Shown here: in pieces, positions 51,527 through 60,262 of the stretch
Layout: each line of letters opens with the position of its first letter
Position numbering within the stretch: position 1 is the stretch's first letter
Source: JANXUC01 sp964619065
GTDB lineage: Bacteria; Acidobacteriota; Terriglobia; Terriglobales; Acidobacteriaceae
Length of the DNA: 64,000 nt
Assembly (NCBI GenBank): GCA_964619065.1
Contig: CAZUCC010000022.1
Coordinates: 1-64,000 of the forward strand
Direction: 5' to 3'
The notes under the pieces: model-generated
What the model saw: only the letters and a program-made list of their open reading frames with translations
Database searches by the model: none
Told to the model about the DNA's origin: nothing
Translations under genes and position numbers: made by a program

Positions 51527-53101
51527 CTAGATCTGACTCTTGCGTTTGAGCGCGCCCAGCGACCGCAGCCCGCCAAGAAGCCGCTGGTGGAGCTTACGGG
51601 CAAAAAGAAAATCCAAGAAGCCTTCCATCTGCGCGGAGAATTGCGGCCCGTATCCATACCACCAGAGTTTCTTCATCGCAGGCAAACGGTCCGAATCAAG
51701 GTATTTCACGCGCACCATTTCCTCCATTCCGAGACGTCCGTGGGTGCGCCCTATCCCGCTCTGCAACATACCACCATGCGGAGCTTCGCTGATGGCGAAA
51801 GCCGAGATAGCATCATTCACCATCACCGTACCAGCATGGATGCGGCGCGCAATCGATTCGCCGCGGACCCGGTCGCGCGTCCACACGCTGGCGGCCAAGC
51901 CATAAAGGGTGTCATTGGCGAGACGGATGGCCCCCTCGTCAGTATCGAACGGCATGATGGGGAGAACGGGGCCGAAAGTCTCTTCGGTCATGACGCGCAT
52001 ATCGTGCGTGACATCCGCAAGTACGGTGGGAGCGTAGAAATTCGTACCCAGCTCTGGAAGCTTCGCGCCCCCGCAAAGCACACGCGCCCCGCGCGCCCGC
52101 GCATCCTCCACGTGAGCCTCGACTATCCGCAATTGACGCTCGTGAATCATGGGTCCGATTTCGGTCATGGAATCCATGCCGTTGCCTACATGAAGCTGAC
52201 GCGTCTTCTCCACGCAGGCTTCGATGAAACGGGCATACAAGCCGCGCTGCACGTAACAGCGTTCGATAGAGAGGCACGTCTGCCCCGCGTTCATGAATGC
52301 TCCCCAGACGGCGCCGCTGGAAGTGGAGTCGATGTCGGCGTCCTCCAGCACGATCATGGGGTCCTTGCCGCCGAGTTCGAGAACCAGCGGAAGAAATCGC
52401 GCGGCCGCCGCCTCGGCAATGCGCCGCCCCGTATTCACACTACCGGTGAACACAATCTTGTCGACTTCCGAGTCCACCAACGCCGCCCCTGTAGCACCCT
52501 CGCCGATCACAACCTGAAAAATGTCTCGAGGAACCCCTGCGGCGTGCAACAGCTCCTCCAGCTTCAGTGCGACCAGTGGAGTCAATTCCGAAGGCTTCAG
52601 CACCACTGCGTTTCCCGTAACTAATGCGGCTAAAATCTCACTCGCAGGAGTTGAAAACGGATAGTTCCACGGCGAGATAATTCCAATCACACCGAAGGGC
52701 TCGCGCAGCAGGAACCCTGATTTCGCCTTCATCACCGGATTGCCGTGTGGCACCGGCTGCGGCCGCAGGAACGCGTAGGCTGTTTCGAGGCAAAAGCGTG
52801 CCGCGTCGAGCACAACCATGATTTCGGCGACCAGGGATTCCGCATAGGGCTTGCCCGCTTCCTCCGTGATGAGCCGGGCAACTTCCGACTTGCGTTCGTG
52901 CAGCAGACGCTGGAACTCGCGTAGAATTTTGCGGCGCCGCTGCACTCCCGAGGCGCACCAGGCAGGTTGCGCAGCGCGAGCGCGGACTACAGAGGCGCGA
53001 ACATCGTCCATCGAAGCGCATGTAAATTCACGCAGGACTTCACCCGTAGCCGGGTTGAGTGACGCAAAGTGGCGCACTTCGGTGGTGAGGCCGGTAGGCA
53101 T
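51527..53101 (-). CDS. Aldehyde dehydrogenase, NAD(P)+-dependent
   Basis: A 524-residue ALDH-superfamily enzyme. Cofactor and catalytic motifs: ISPWNYPFSTPASEILAAL, KPSELTPL, FTGSVNTGRRIAEAA, catalytic Glu242 in LELGGKDP, nucleophile Cys276 in NAGQTCLSIERC. It resembles the succinate-semialdehyde/coniferyl-type branch, but the substrate cannot be fixed. The C-terminal 50 residues (MKKLWWYGYGPQFS onward) extend past the usual end. It lies between truA and recJ. Confidence 0.88.
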   Translation of the reverse strand: MPTGLTTEVRHFASLNPATGEVLREFTCASMDDVRASVVRARAAQPAWCASGVQRRRKILREFQRLLHERKSEVARLITEEAGKPYAESLVAEIMVVLDAARFCLETAYAFLRPQPVPHGNPVMKAKSGFLLREPFGVIGIISPWNYPFSTPASEILAALVTGNAVVLKPSELTPLVALKLEELLHAAGVPRDIFQVVIGEGATGAALVDSEVDKIVFTGSVNTGRRIAEAAAARFLPLVLELGGKDPMIVLEDADIDSTSSGAVWGAFMNAGQTCLSIERCYVQRGLYARFIEACVEKTRQLHVGNGMDSMTEIGPMIHERQLRIVEAHVEDARARGARVLCGGAKLPELGTNFYAPTVLADVTHDMRVMTEETFGPVLPIMPFDTDEGAIRLANDTLYGLAASVWTRDRVRGESIARRIHAGTVMVNDAISAFAISEAPHGGMLQSGIGRTHGRLGMEEMVRVKYLDSDRLPAMKKLWWYGYGPQFSAQMEGFLDFLFARKLHQRLLGGLRSLGALKRKSQI

Positions 53102-53129
53102 CAGCGCAAGTCTAGCAGGGGGCGGTCAC

Positions 53130-53939
53130 TTAATATTCCACGTCCATCAGAAACAGCCCGCTGGCCGGGGCCGTCGCGCCCGCCGCCGAACGGTTGCGCG
53201 CTTCGAGAATTCTCCGCAGGCCTTCGCGATCGATGGATCCCTTACCCACTAACACGAATGTGCCCACCAGGTTCCGAACCATATGGTGCAGGAAGCCCGA
53301 ACCGCGCACAGTATAGATAAACTCGTCCCCACGGCGCTCCCAGGTGGAGGAATAAATTCGCCGGATGTTCGAGCGCGGTACTTCGGGGTCTTCGTCTTCG
53401 GAGCATCCTCTTGCGGTCTCCCGGGCCTCATCCCGGTCATCCCCAATTCGTTTCTCAGGATCAACGGCCGCAAATGACGTGAAATCGTGCTCACCAACGA
53501 CTACGTCCGCGGCTTGCACCATTGCATCTTCATTCAAGGGGAAAGGATAGTGCCATACATACCGTGCCACAAACGGAGGACAGATCACGTCACGATACAT
53601 TCGGTATTCGTAGGTTTTCGCTTGAGCTGATTTCCGCGCATGAAACTCTGGCGTGGCCTCTTCGACCGAAAGCACACGCATTGCAGCAGGCAGCGTGTCG
53701 TTGAGGGCCTTTACCCAGTTTTCCCCTGGAATCCGCGACTCAGTCGCAAAGGTCGCCACCTGTGCCCGCGCATGCACGCCAGCGTCGGTACGCCCCGAAC
53801 CCTGAGGCAAGACGTTTTCCCCCGTCAGCCGTCCAATAGCGAACGCCAAGGCGCCCTGAATGGTTGGCAACCCGGGCTGCACTTGCCAGCCGGAGAACTC
53901 GGTTCCGTCATAGGCCAGAACGAGTTTAAGGTTGCGCAT
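53130..53939 (-). CDS. truA: tRNA pseudouridine synthase A
   Basis: TruA converts U38-U40 of the tRNA anticodon stem to pseudouridine. The nucleophile is Asp52 in GSGRTDAGVHA. Other motifs: YDGTEFSGWQVQP, GEHDFTSFA and GSGFLHHMVRNLVGT. A polar insertion of about 25 residues (roughly 178-205, rich in Asp, Glu and Arg) lies after the FTSFA motif, longer than in E. coli. It is the first gene of the truA-aldehyde dehydrogenase-recJ group. Confidence 0.94.
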   Translation of the reverse strand: MRNLKLVLAYDGTEFSGWQVQPGLPTIQGALAFAIGRLTGENVLPQGSGRTDAGVHARAQVATFATESRIPGENWVKALNDTLPAAMRVLSVEEATPEFHARKSAQAKTYEYRMYRDVICPPFVARYVWHYPFPLNEDAMVQAADVVVGEHDFTSFAAVDPEKRIGDDRDEARETARGCSEDEDPEVPRSNIRRIYSSTWERRGDEFIYTVRGSGFLHHMVRNLVGTFVLVGKGSIDREGLRRILEARNRSAAGATAPASGLFLMDVEY

Positions 53940-54245
53940 AATCGATCCACCCTTGGTCCAACTTGGCTACATCAAACTTGACTATGTCAAACATTGTAAA
54001 GATCGAACCTTTCCTGCAGGTGGCGTCATCCAAATGACTTGCCTAGCGCGTGTGGGAAGCAGCCGGTTGGATATACTAACTGTTTCCTCTGGCCTGAGAG
54101 TGAGAAAGTACTTGCCCCAGCGAAGCCGACAAATGGAACCCCGGCCACGCAGTTTGCGTATTACCCCGTGTGCCTCGGGTTTTTTGCGAATTTTTGAGTT
54201 TTGGGCAGTTTGATCCGTAGTTTGTATCCCATGGAGAGAAGCGAA
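53940..54245. other. Intergenic leader between truA and the TolC-family gene
   Basis: Divergent spacer. ACCCCGTGTGCCTCGGGTTTTTT at about 54165-54187 is a short hairpin followed by six T, which could be an attenuator before the TolC gene, though the stem is only four to five pairs. No convincing promoter hexamers or small gene are visible. Confidence 0.3.
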
Positions 54246-56249
54246 ATGCAGCAATTTTTGCGTAGGATCCCAGTCACGCGGTTCGTTCTTGGCTGCGTGG
54301 CGGCTTTGGCGACTGCCCTGCCGGGCATGGCCCAACAGCCGGATTATTCGAAGCCACAGTACCACTTTCCGAATCCCTTCGCGCCCTACATGCAGCGTGT
54401 CGTGCCGGAGCCGAATCTGACCAACACCTCGCGTATCGATCAGCTCATGAAGGATGGCAAGCTTATGCTGTCCATGAATGATGCCATCGCGCTTGCGCTG
54501 GAAAATAATCTCGACATCGCTATCGCGCGCTACAACCTGGGCATCGCGGACACAGATTTGCTCCGCGCCCGCTCCGGCGGAGTCACGCGCGGCGTCAATA
54601 CTGGCGTGGTGCAAAATACCCCTGGCGGCGGTGTCGGGTCGATCGGATCGAGCACTTCGGGATCAGGCGCTGGCGGAACTTCAACGGGTACGGGCGGAGC
54701 GGGAACGGGCACATCCGGCTTGGTCACCTCCACGGCTGGCGTCGGATCGACGGTGAGTTCTTTTGATCCTATTGTGACGGGAACGTTCCAGTTAGAACAT
54801 GCCATATTTCCTCTTTCGAACACCATTACTTCCGGGGGCGCATCCACGATCGGACAAAACTCCGGCACCGTGAACTGGGGCTACCAGCAAGGATTCCAGA
54901 CGGGAACAAATTTGAACCTCAGCTTCGACAACTCCCGAACCACGACGACGAGTCCAGGGAGCAAGTTGAGTCCAACTCTAAATTCCAACTTTCGTTTTAC
55001 TCTCAGCCAGCACTTGCTGCAGGGATTTGGTTTCCTTCCCAACCAGCGTTTCATCCGGGTGGCAAAAAATAACCGTGAAATTTCGGACGTGGCATTTCGA
55101 CTTCAGGTGATATCCACCGTCAATCAGATTCAGAACATTTACTGGGACTTGGTGAATGCCTATGAGGACGTGAAGGTCAAGGAACGCTCGGTCGCGCTAG
55201 CGGAAAAAACGCTTTCCGACAACAAGAAACAGGTGGAGATCGGCACACTCGCTCCTATCGAGATCGTGCGCGCCCAGAGCGATGCCTCGACCCGCCAGCA
55301 GGATTTGATTGTTTCCCAAACCAATTTGGAGCTGCAGCAACTGCTGATGAAGAACGCCATCAGCCGCAGCCTGACAGACGCCCATCTTGCGGATGCCGAA
55401 GTCGTTCCAACGGATACCATGGAGATACCCGAGAAGGAAGCTGTCGTTCCCACGCAAGACCTGGTCGCTGATGCCCTTAGCCATCGTGCCGAATTGGTCG
55501 AGTCCCGCATCGACTTGACGAACCGCGACATTAACAACAAGGCTGCGAAGAACGCGTTGCTCCCTTCACTCGATCTGTTCGCATTTTATGGGGCCACCGG
55601 GCTTGGGGGAGATCAAAATCCCGCCAGCGCATGCGGCGCGTCTCCCCTGCCAGCCTGTATTAGCCCGACCAGCTATGGGCATACGTTTGGCAATCTGTTC
55701 AACAGCACGGCGCCCGACAAAGGCGCAGGCATTCAGCTCACGATCCCGCTGCGCAATCGCGCCGCGCAGGCCGATCAAATCCGCTCGCAGCTCGAGTACC
55801 GCCAGGCGGAAATGCGTCTGAACCAGCTCGAAAACCAAGTGCGGATCGAGGTGCGCAATGCACAGTTTTCGGTGCAACAGAACCGCGCTCGCGTCGATGC
55901 CGCCAAGGCCGGTGTCGAACTGGCAAAGCAATCCCTCGACGCTGAACAAAAGAAATATGCCCTCGGCGCATCCACGAATACGCTAGTTTTGCAGACCCAG
56001 CGCGACCTGACGCAATCGGCCACAAATCTGGTCGCTGCCATGGCTGCTTACGAAAAATCGCGCGTGGAACTCGACCGCGTAACTGGGGAAACACTGGTCC
56101 ACAATGGCATTGACGTGGCGGACGCCGAGCGCGGCCAGGTCACCAAAATGCCTTCGGTGCCGGGGACCATCCATCTTGACAGGGTAATTGAGCACTATGA
56201 ACAGATGGCGCCTCCGCCGGCCACCACGCCTCAGCCGCCACAGCAGTAG
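54246..56249 (+). CDS. TolC-family outer-membrane efflux protein
   Basis: A 667-residue protein from ATG 54246, with GGAGAGAA upstream and a signal peptide (FVLGCVAALATALPGMAQ). Two helical repeats typical of TolC/OEP proteins are seen (NDAIALALENNLDIAIARYN; the C-terminal RNAQFSVQQNRARVDAAKAG onward). It is longer than E. coli TolC because of a Gly/Ser/Thr-rich insert at about 115-165 and a Pro-rich tail (PPPATTPQPPQQ). It probably forms the exit duct for inner-membrane exporters; the HlyD-ABC operon 6 kb away is a possible partner. Confidence 0.87.
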   Translation: MQQFLRRIPVTRFVLGCVAALATALPGMAQQPDYSKPQYHFPNPFAPYMQRVVPEPNLTNTSRIDQLMKDGKLMLSMNDAIALALENNLDIAIARYNLGIADTDLLRARSGGVTRGVNTGVVQNTPGGGVGSIGSSTSGSGAGGTSTGTGGAGTGTSGLVTSTAGVGSTVSSFDPIVTGTFQLEHAIFPLSNTITSGGASTIGQNSGTVNWGYQQGFQTGTNLNLSFDNSRTTTTSPGSKLSPTLNSNFRFTLSQHLLQGFGFLPNQRFIRVAKNNREISDVAFRLQVISTVNQIQNIYWDLVNAYEDVKVKERSVALAEKTLSDNKKQVEIGTLAPIEIVRAQSDASTRQQDLIVSQTNLELQQLLMKNAISRSLTDAHLADAEVVPTDTMEIPEKEAVVPTQDLVADALSHRAELVESRIDLTNRDINNKAAKNALLPSLDLFAFYGATGLGGDQNPASACGASPLPACISPTSYGHTFGNLFNSTAPDKGAGIQLTIPLRNRAAQADQIRSQLEYRQAEMRLNQLENQVRIEVRNAQFSVQQNRARVDAAKAGVELAKQSLDAEQKKYALGASTNTLVLQTQRDLTQSATNLVAAMAAYEKSRVELDRVTGETLVHNGIDVADAERGQVTKMPSVPGTIHLDRVIEHYEQMAPPPATTPQPPQQ

Positions 56250-56262
56250 GTTTTTCTCAAAC

Positions 56263-56361
56263 CGGGTGCCCCGTCCTTGTTCGCGTTCTTTGCGAACAAG
56301 GCGGAGATTCCTGCCCAGTCTCGCTAGAAAGGCGATGGATGTCTTGTGACCGGGGCACCCG
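56263..56361 (+). other. Nested inverted repeats after the TolC gene (possible structured RNA)
   Basis: Outer stem CGGGTGCCCCG (56263-56273) with CGGGGCACCCG (56351-56361), perfect over 11 bp. Inside is the hairpin CCTTGTTCGC (56275-56284) / GCGAACAAGG (56292-56301). It is followed 8 bp later by a standard terminator. No coding frame of note. Confidence 0.45.
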
Positions 56362-56369
56362 CCTCCCAA

Positions 56370-56400
56370 GCACAGGTTTTGCGACCTGTGCCGGTTTTTT
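56370..56400 (+). terminator. Rho-independent terminator
   Basis: GCACAGGT (56370-56377) and ACCTGTGC (56384-56391) form a perfect 8-bp stem with a 6-nt loop, followed by CGGTTTTTT. It ends transcription from the TolC gene before cysK. Confidence 0.8.
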
Positions 56401-56521
56401 GCGTCTAAATCTTCATGCAGGCGGGAAGACTTCTTTCCTGGCGACGGGGCTTCCCCAAAGCCGCTTGTTCGTAGGACAATGTCTACGTCGAAACTAGACT
56501 TTGCTCTCAGGAGATTTAGCC

Positions 56522-57487
56522 ATGAAAATCGCTCGTGACGTTACCGAACTCATTGGCAAAACGCCTCTTGTTTTCTTGAATCGTGTCACCGAAGGGTGTG
56601 AGGCGCAGGTCGCCGCCAAGCTGGAGTTCTTCAATCCCTGCAATAGCGTGAAAGACCGCATCGGCAACAACATGATCGAAGTGGCCGAGCGCGAAGGCAA
56701 GATCCAGCCCGGCAAGACCGTCCTGATTGAGCCGACCAGCGGCAATACAGGAATTGCGCTCGCCTTTGTGGCTGCTGTGCGCGGCTACCGCCTGATTCTC
56801 ACCATGCCCGAGACCATGAGTCTCGAACGCCGCATTTTGCTGCGTGCCTTCGGCGCTGAGATTGTTCTCACACCCGGCCCCAAGGGTATGAAGGGCGCAA
56901 TCGCCAAAGCCGAAGAACTTCGAGACCAGACGCCCAACGGCTACATCCTACAGCAGTTCGCCAATCCGGCGAATCCGCTAATTCACTTCGAAACCACCGG
57001 CCCTGAGATCTGGAATGACACGGACGGCCAAGTGGACATTCTTATCTCCGGAATTGGAACGGGCGGCACCCTCACGGGCGTCACCGAATACATTCGCTCT
57101 CGCAAGCCGTCGTTCAAGGCTATCGCAGTCGAGCCTAAGGAAAGCCCCATACTCTCCGGAGGACAGCCGGGTCCACACAAAATTCAGGGCATCGGGGCGG
57201 GCTTTGTTCCTGACATCCTCCGTGTCGACTACATCAGCGAGGTTGTCCAGGTGAGTGCGGATGAATCTGTAACCATGGCGCAACGCCTGGCACGCGAAGA
57301 GGGATTACTGGTGGGCATTTCCTCTGGCGCGGCCGCACATGCTGCGCTGCAAGTAGCACGCCGGCCCGAAAATGCCGGCAAGCTGATCGTCGTTGTTCTC
57401 CCCGACTTGGGCGAACGCTACCTCACTGCCTACATGTTCGAAGCACTGCGCAAGGAAGCTCAGGAGATGACCGCCGTAGCGGTCTGA
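56522..57487 (+). CDS. cysK: Cysteine synthase A (O-acetylserine sulfhydrylase)
   Basis: A 321-residue PLP enzyme that makes cysteine from O-acetylserine and sulfide. The PLP lysine is Lys44 in NPCNSVKDRIG; the phosphate and substrate loop is PTSGNTGIAL; GIGTGGTLTG and the C-terminal GISSGAAAHAAL match the family. AGGAG lies 9 nt before ATG 56522; an upstream in-frame start at 56501 would overlap this Shine-Dalgarno. It is followed by cysE 3 bp after its stop. Confidence 0.94.
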   Translation: MKIARDVTELIGKTPLVFLNRVTEGCEAQVAAKLEFFNPCNSVKDRIGNNMIEVAEREGKIQPGKTVLIEPTSGNTGIALAFVAAVRGYRLILTMPETMSLERRILLRAFGAEIVLTPGPKGMKGAIAKAEELRDQTPNGYILQQFANPANPLIHFETTGPEIWNDTDGQVDILISGIGTGGTLTGVTEYIRSRKPSFKAIAVEPKESPILSGGQPGPHKIQGIGAGFVPDILRVDYISEVVQVSADESVTMAQRLAREEGLLVGISSGAAAHAALQVARRPENAGKLIVVVLPDLGERYLTAYMFEALRKEAQEMTAVAV

Positions 57488-57490
57488 CGT

Positions 57491-58231
57491 ATGTCCGAAA
57501 CCCAGCCTGGATTTTTCCAGTCCGTCCGCGAAGACGTACGCTGCACATTTGAACGGGACCCTGCCGCGACTTCGTGGCTGGAAGTGCTGCTCTGCTATCC
57601 GGGACTGCAGGCCGTGTGGGCTCACCACCTGAATCACTGGTTGTGGACCCACCGCCTGCATTTCCTGGCACGCCTGCTGTCCCAATGGGTACGATTTTGG
57701 ACGGGTGTGGAGATTCATCCCGGCGCCACCATCGGCCGCCGCCTTTTTATCGATCACGGAATGGGTGTAGTGATTGGCGAGACCAGCATCGTAGGCGACG
57801 ACTGCACTATCTACCAGGGTTGCACGCTGGGCGGCACGGGCAAAGAAAAAGGCAAGCGCCATCCGACCATCCAGAACAACGTAACCATTGGTGCTGGAGC
57901 GCGCATTCTGGGAAATATTACGATCGGTGAAAATTGCCGTGTTGGCGCCGGCTCGGTTGTTTTGCGGGATATTCCCGATAACTCCACCGTAGTGGGGGTC
58001 CCCGGCCACATCGTGTTGCGAGACGGGCACCGCGTGGTCATCACCGACCCGAAAGAAATTAGCGATCCGCTGTCCGAGGTGATCATCCGGCTCGCGGAAG
58101 AAGTGCGCGAATTGCGGCATCGCCTAGCCGCCCATGACCACGAACCGTGCGGGCCCGATCCGGCTTTGGGGCTGGAGGAAGAACTTCAGTCCCCGGCGTC
58201 TGCCGGGGCAACAGCCACACCGACTCGCTAG
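57491..58231 (+). CDS. cysE: Serine O-acetyltransferase
   Basis: A 246-residue enzyme that makes O-acetylserine from serine and acetyl-CoA. The helical N-terminal part (SVREDVRCTFERDPAATSWL) and the hexapeptide-repeat left-handed helix are clear (GVEIHPGATIG, RRLFIDHGMGVVIGET, GCTLGGTGKEKGKRHPTI). A C-terminal tail after about 200 is unusually long. It is coupled to cysK; the two enzymes form the cysteine synthase complex in many bacteria. Confidence 0.93.
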   Translation: MSETQPGFFQSVREDVRCTFERDPAATSWLEVLLCYPGLQAVWAHHLNHWLWTHRLHFLARLLSQWVRFWTGVEIHPGATIGRRLFIDHGMGVVIGETSIVGDDCTIYQGCTLGGTGKEKGKRHPTIQNNVTIGAGARILGNITIGENCRVGAGSVVLRDIPDNSTVVGVPGHIVLRDGHRVVITDPKEISDPLSEVIIRLAEEVRELRHRLAAHDHEPCGPDPALGLEEELQSPASAGATATPTR

Positions 58232-58233
58232 GA

Positions 58234-59082
58234 TTAAGCCGAATGCTTCCGCCGGAAGGTTTTCAAGCAGGCTCGAGCCGTGTCGAGCTCGGAAAACCGA
58301 CTTCCCTCTTGCTCGACAAGATAGTACTCCACTCCACCGACACTTTCCGCGGCTTCGAAGATATCTTTCCAATCTGCGGAACCTTCCCCAAATAACACCG
58401 TATAGCCCTTCCCGGGCTTCGGTGACCAATCTTTGCAGTGAATGGAGTGAATGCGCCCGGGATTAGACCGTATCCACGCAACAGGATCAGAACCAGCTTC
58501 GATGCATGTACCAACGTCGAGCTGGAGCATGATGGACGGCTTGGTATTCTTCGCTAGGACTTCGATGGGGCGTTGGCCCTCAATCGGCCTAAACTCCACC
58601 TGGTGATTGTGGCAGCCCACGCGCACACCCGCCGGCTCGAGCTTATCGGCAGCAGCATTGAGGCTATCGGCAAGACCCTTCCAGGCGTCTAAAGTCGACT
58701 TCTCTTCGGAAGAGGCTAGAACAACATATTGACTCCCAAGCAGCAGGTTCCTGTCGCGCGCACGGTCGATGTTTTCAGGCTTAAATGACACAGGGTTGTT
58801 GTGCGTCGAGAAGCAGCGAATGCCCAGATCGTCCATCAGCTTCTTCATCTGCTTGGTTTCGTTCTCGCTCCAATCGAAATAGGGCGCGTGGAATTCCACA
58901 CACTCGTATCCCATCTGAGCAACAGCGCGAACAGTCCGGAAAGGATCGCGCTTCAAGGCCTCGCGAACGGAGTAGAGTTCGAGACCGACTGGAATCGACG
59001 TGGCCGCGCGTCCCTGAAGCGCCCAGGGAAGCATCGCCGACAGCGCGAGAAAAGAACGGCGGGAAAGAAGACCGGAGGTCAT
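58234..59082 (-). CDS. Tat-exported sugar isomerase/epimerase-like TIM barrel
   Basis: A 282-residue protein with a Tat signal (LSRRSFLALSAML) followed by an AP-endonuclease-2/xylose-isomerase-like barrel: GLELYSVREALKRDPF, VRVGCHNHQVEFRP, LQLDVGTCIEAG, SIHCKDWSPKPGKG and the final YYLVEQEG. The His, Glu and Asp residues are in metal-ligand positions. The substrate is unknown, probably a sugar or sugar derivative in the periplasm. It is convergent with cysE. Confidence 0.8.
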   Translation of the reverse strand: MTSGLLSRRSFLALSAMLPWALQGRAATSIPVGLELYSVREALKRDPFRTVRAVAQMGYECVEFHAPYFDWSENETKQMKKLMDDLGIRCFSTHNNPVSFKPENIDRARDRNLLLGSQYVVLASSEEKSTLDAWKGLADSLNAAADKLEPAGVRVGCHNHQVEFRPIEGQRPIEVLAKNTKPSIMLQLDVGTCIEAGSDPVAWIRSNPGRIHSIHCKDWSPKPGKGYTVLFGEGSADWKDIFEAAESVGGVEYYLVEQEGSRFSELDTARACLKTFRRKHSA

Positions 59083-59149
59083 GCGAGAATGCTACGCGAT
59101 TGTACGCCGAATTTCATTCCTATTTGCACACATGTGAGACAAACGACGT

Positions 59150-60193
59150 TTACCTTGAGTCGGGGCGCCCCGGTATTTTCGCGAGCATCTCTCGGATGGC
59201 TTCGACGATGACATCCGGACGCTGTTCTGGAATGTCGTGACCGCTGCCTTCAGCAGTAACCATTCGGGAGTTCGAGGAGATGTGGCCCAGCATCTCTCGC
59301 CACTTGTGCATCCTGGCTTCCCCCTCAGCATCGCCGCCAGAGCGATTGGGATCTCGCACGATTAAAACGACGGGAGTATTGGTCACCGTCCCCAGCTTGC
59401 GAGCCTCCTCCATGTATGCAGGCATGGCTTCCCACTGTTCATAGTTACTTTGCTGGTAGAGGGGGCGGCAGACGACAGCTGCATTCGCGCCGTCACCGCA
59501 CCATCCTCGCCATCGTGGGAAACCGAAAGGTAATGTCCAGCGCAAGAAGAGAAGCCGTATCCGCTCCCGCCAAGGGAACGAAATGGACTCTTGCGGGAGC
59601 ACAGAGTCCACGAGAACCAAACCCGCGGTCTCTCTTGGATAACGGCTGGCGAAGTCCCACATATTGAGCCCTCCCAGGGAGTGGCCCACGAGAATGTAGG
59701 GCGGACGTTCGACTGCCCTTTCGAGCAACGTGTGTAAATCCGCGGTTATGCCATCCAGCGTTCGCGGCCGTGTGCTGCGGTCGCTCCACCCATAACCTCC
59801 GCGATCATAAGCGCAGACCCGTGTAAAACGCGCCGCTTCCGGGAAGACGCTGTGCCAATCGAGCGTGGAGCCGACCAAACCTGCATCCAGGATTACCGTG
59901 GGACTGCCCTCACCCGCGCATTGCAGGTGCAGGCGGTACCCGCCGATATCGACCAGCCGGCCGGGCGGTGGAAATTCACTGAGGTCGCGCGCCCGGCATC
60001 GCGACTCGTAGATCATTCCCACACAGGCGAGAACGAGGAGCGCGGAAACTTCGGCGGCCACAAGCCAGCGAAAAGCGCGCAGAGTGCTTCGGTAGAGCGC
60101 GATGTTCCCTGAACCATGAAAAAACACGACTGCCAACAGCAAGAGCGAGGGTGCTCCGGCCGCGAGAAGCAGTGTCCAACGAATGGGATGCAA
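59150..60193 (-). CDS. Membrane-anchored alpha/beta hydrolase
   Basis: A 347-residue protein starting at TTG 60193. Two hydrophobic helices at the N-terminus (about 7-26 and 45-62) anchor it in the membrane. The hydrolase domain has the oxyanion-hole motif region VILDAGLVGS, nucleophile Ser172 in GHSLGG, and a likely catalytic His in GSGHDIPEQRPDVI. The substrate is unknown. It is 69 bp downstream of the ABC permease on the same strand and may be the last gene of that operon. Confidence 0.78.
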   Translation of the reverse strand: MHPIRWTLLLAAGAPSLLLLAVVFFHGSGNIALYRSTLRAFRWLVAAEVSALLVLACVGMIYESRCRARDLSEFPPPGRLVDIGGYRLHLQCAGEGSPTVILDAGLVGSTLDWHSVFPEAARFTRVCAYDRGGYGWSDRSTRPRTLDGITADLHTLLERAVERPPYILVGHSLGGLNMWDFASRYPRETAGLVLVDSVLPQESISFPWRERIRLLFLRWTLPFGFPRWRGWCGDGANAAVVCRPLYQQSNYEQWEAMPAYMEEARKLGTVTNTPVVLIVRDPNRSGGDAEGEARMHKWREMLGHISSNSRMVTAEGSGHDIPEQRPDVIVEAIREMLAKIPGRPDSR

Positions 60194-60262
60194 CGTTCCA
60201 GCGGCGATAGAGATAGGCCTCCAACGAGAAGAGTCGAAGCTGCTGCTCCCCGCCTTTGCAGC

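Noticed and set aside
51587..52624. Plus-strand open frame of 345 codons opposite the aldehyde dehydrogenase
   Set aside because: Shadow frame; the dehydrogenase motifs and operon spacing are on the minus strand.
56400..56521. Possible SAM or cysteine-related riboswitch before cysK
   Set aside because: No conserved core of known SAM, SAH or T-box leaders could be recognised by eye; only a Shine-Dalgarno and small hairpins are visible.
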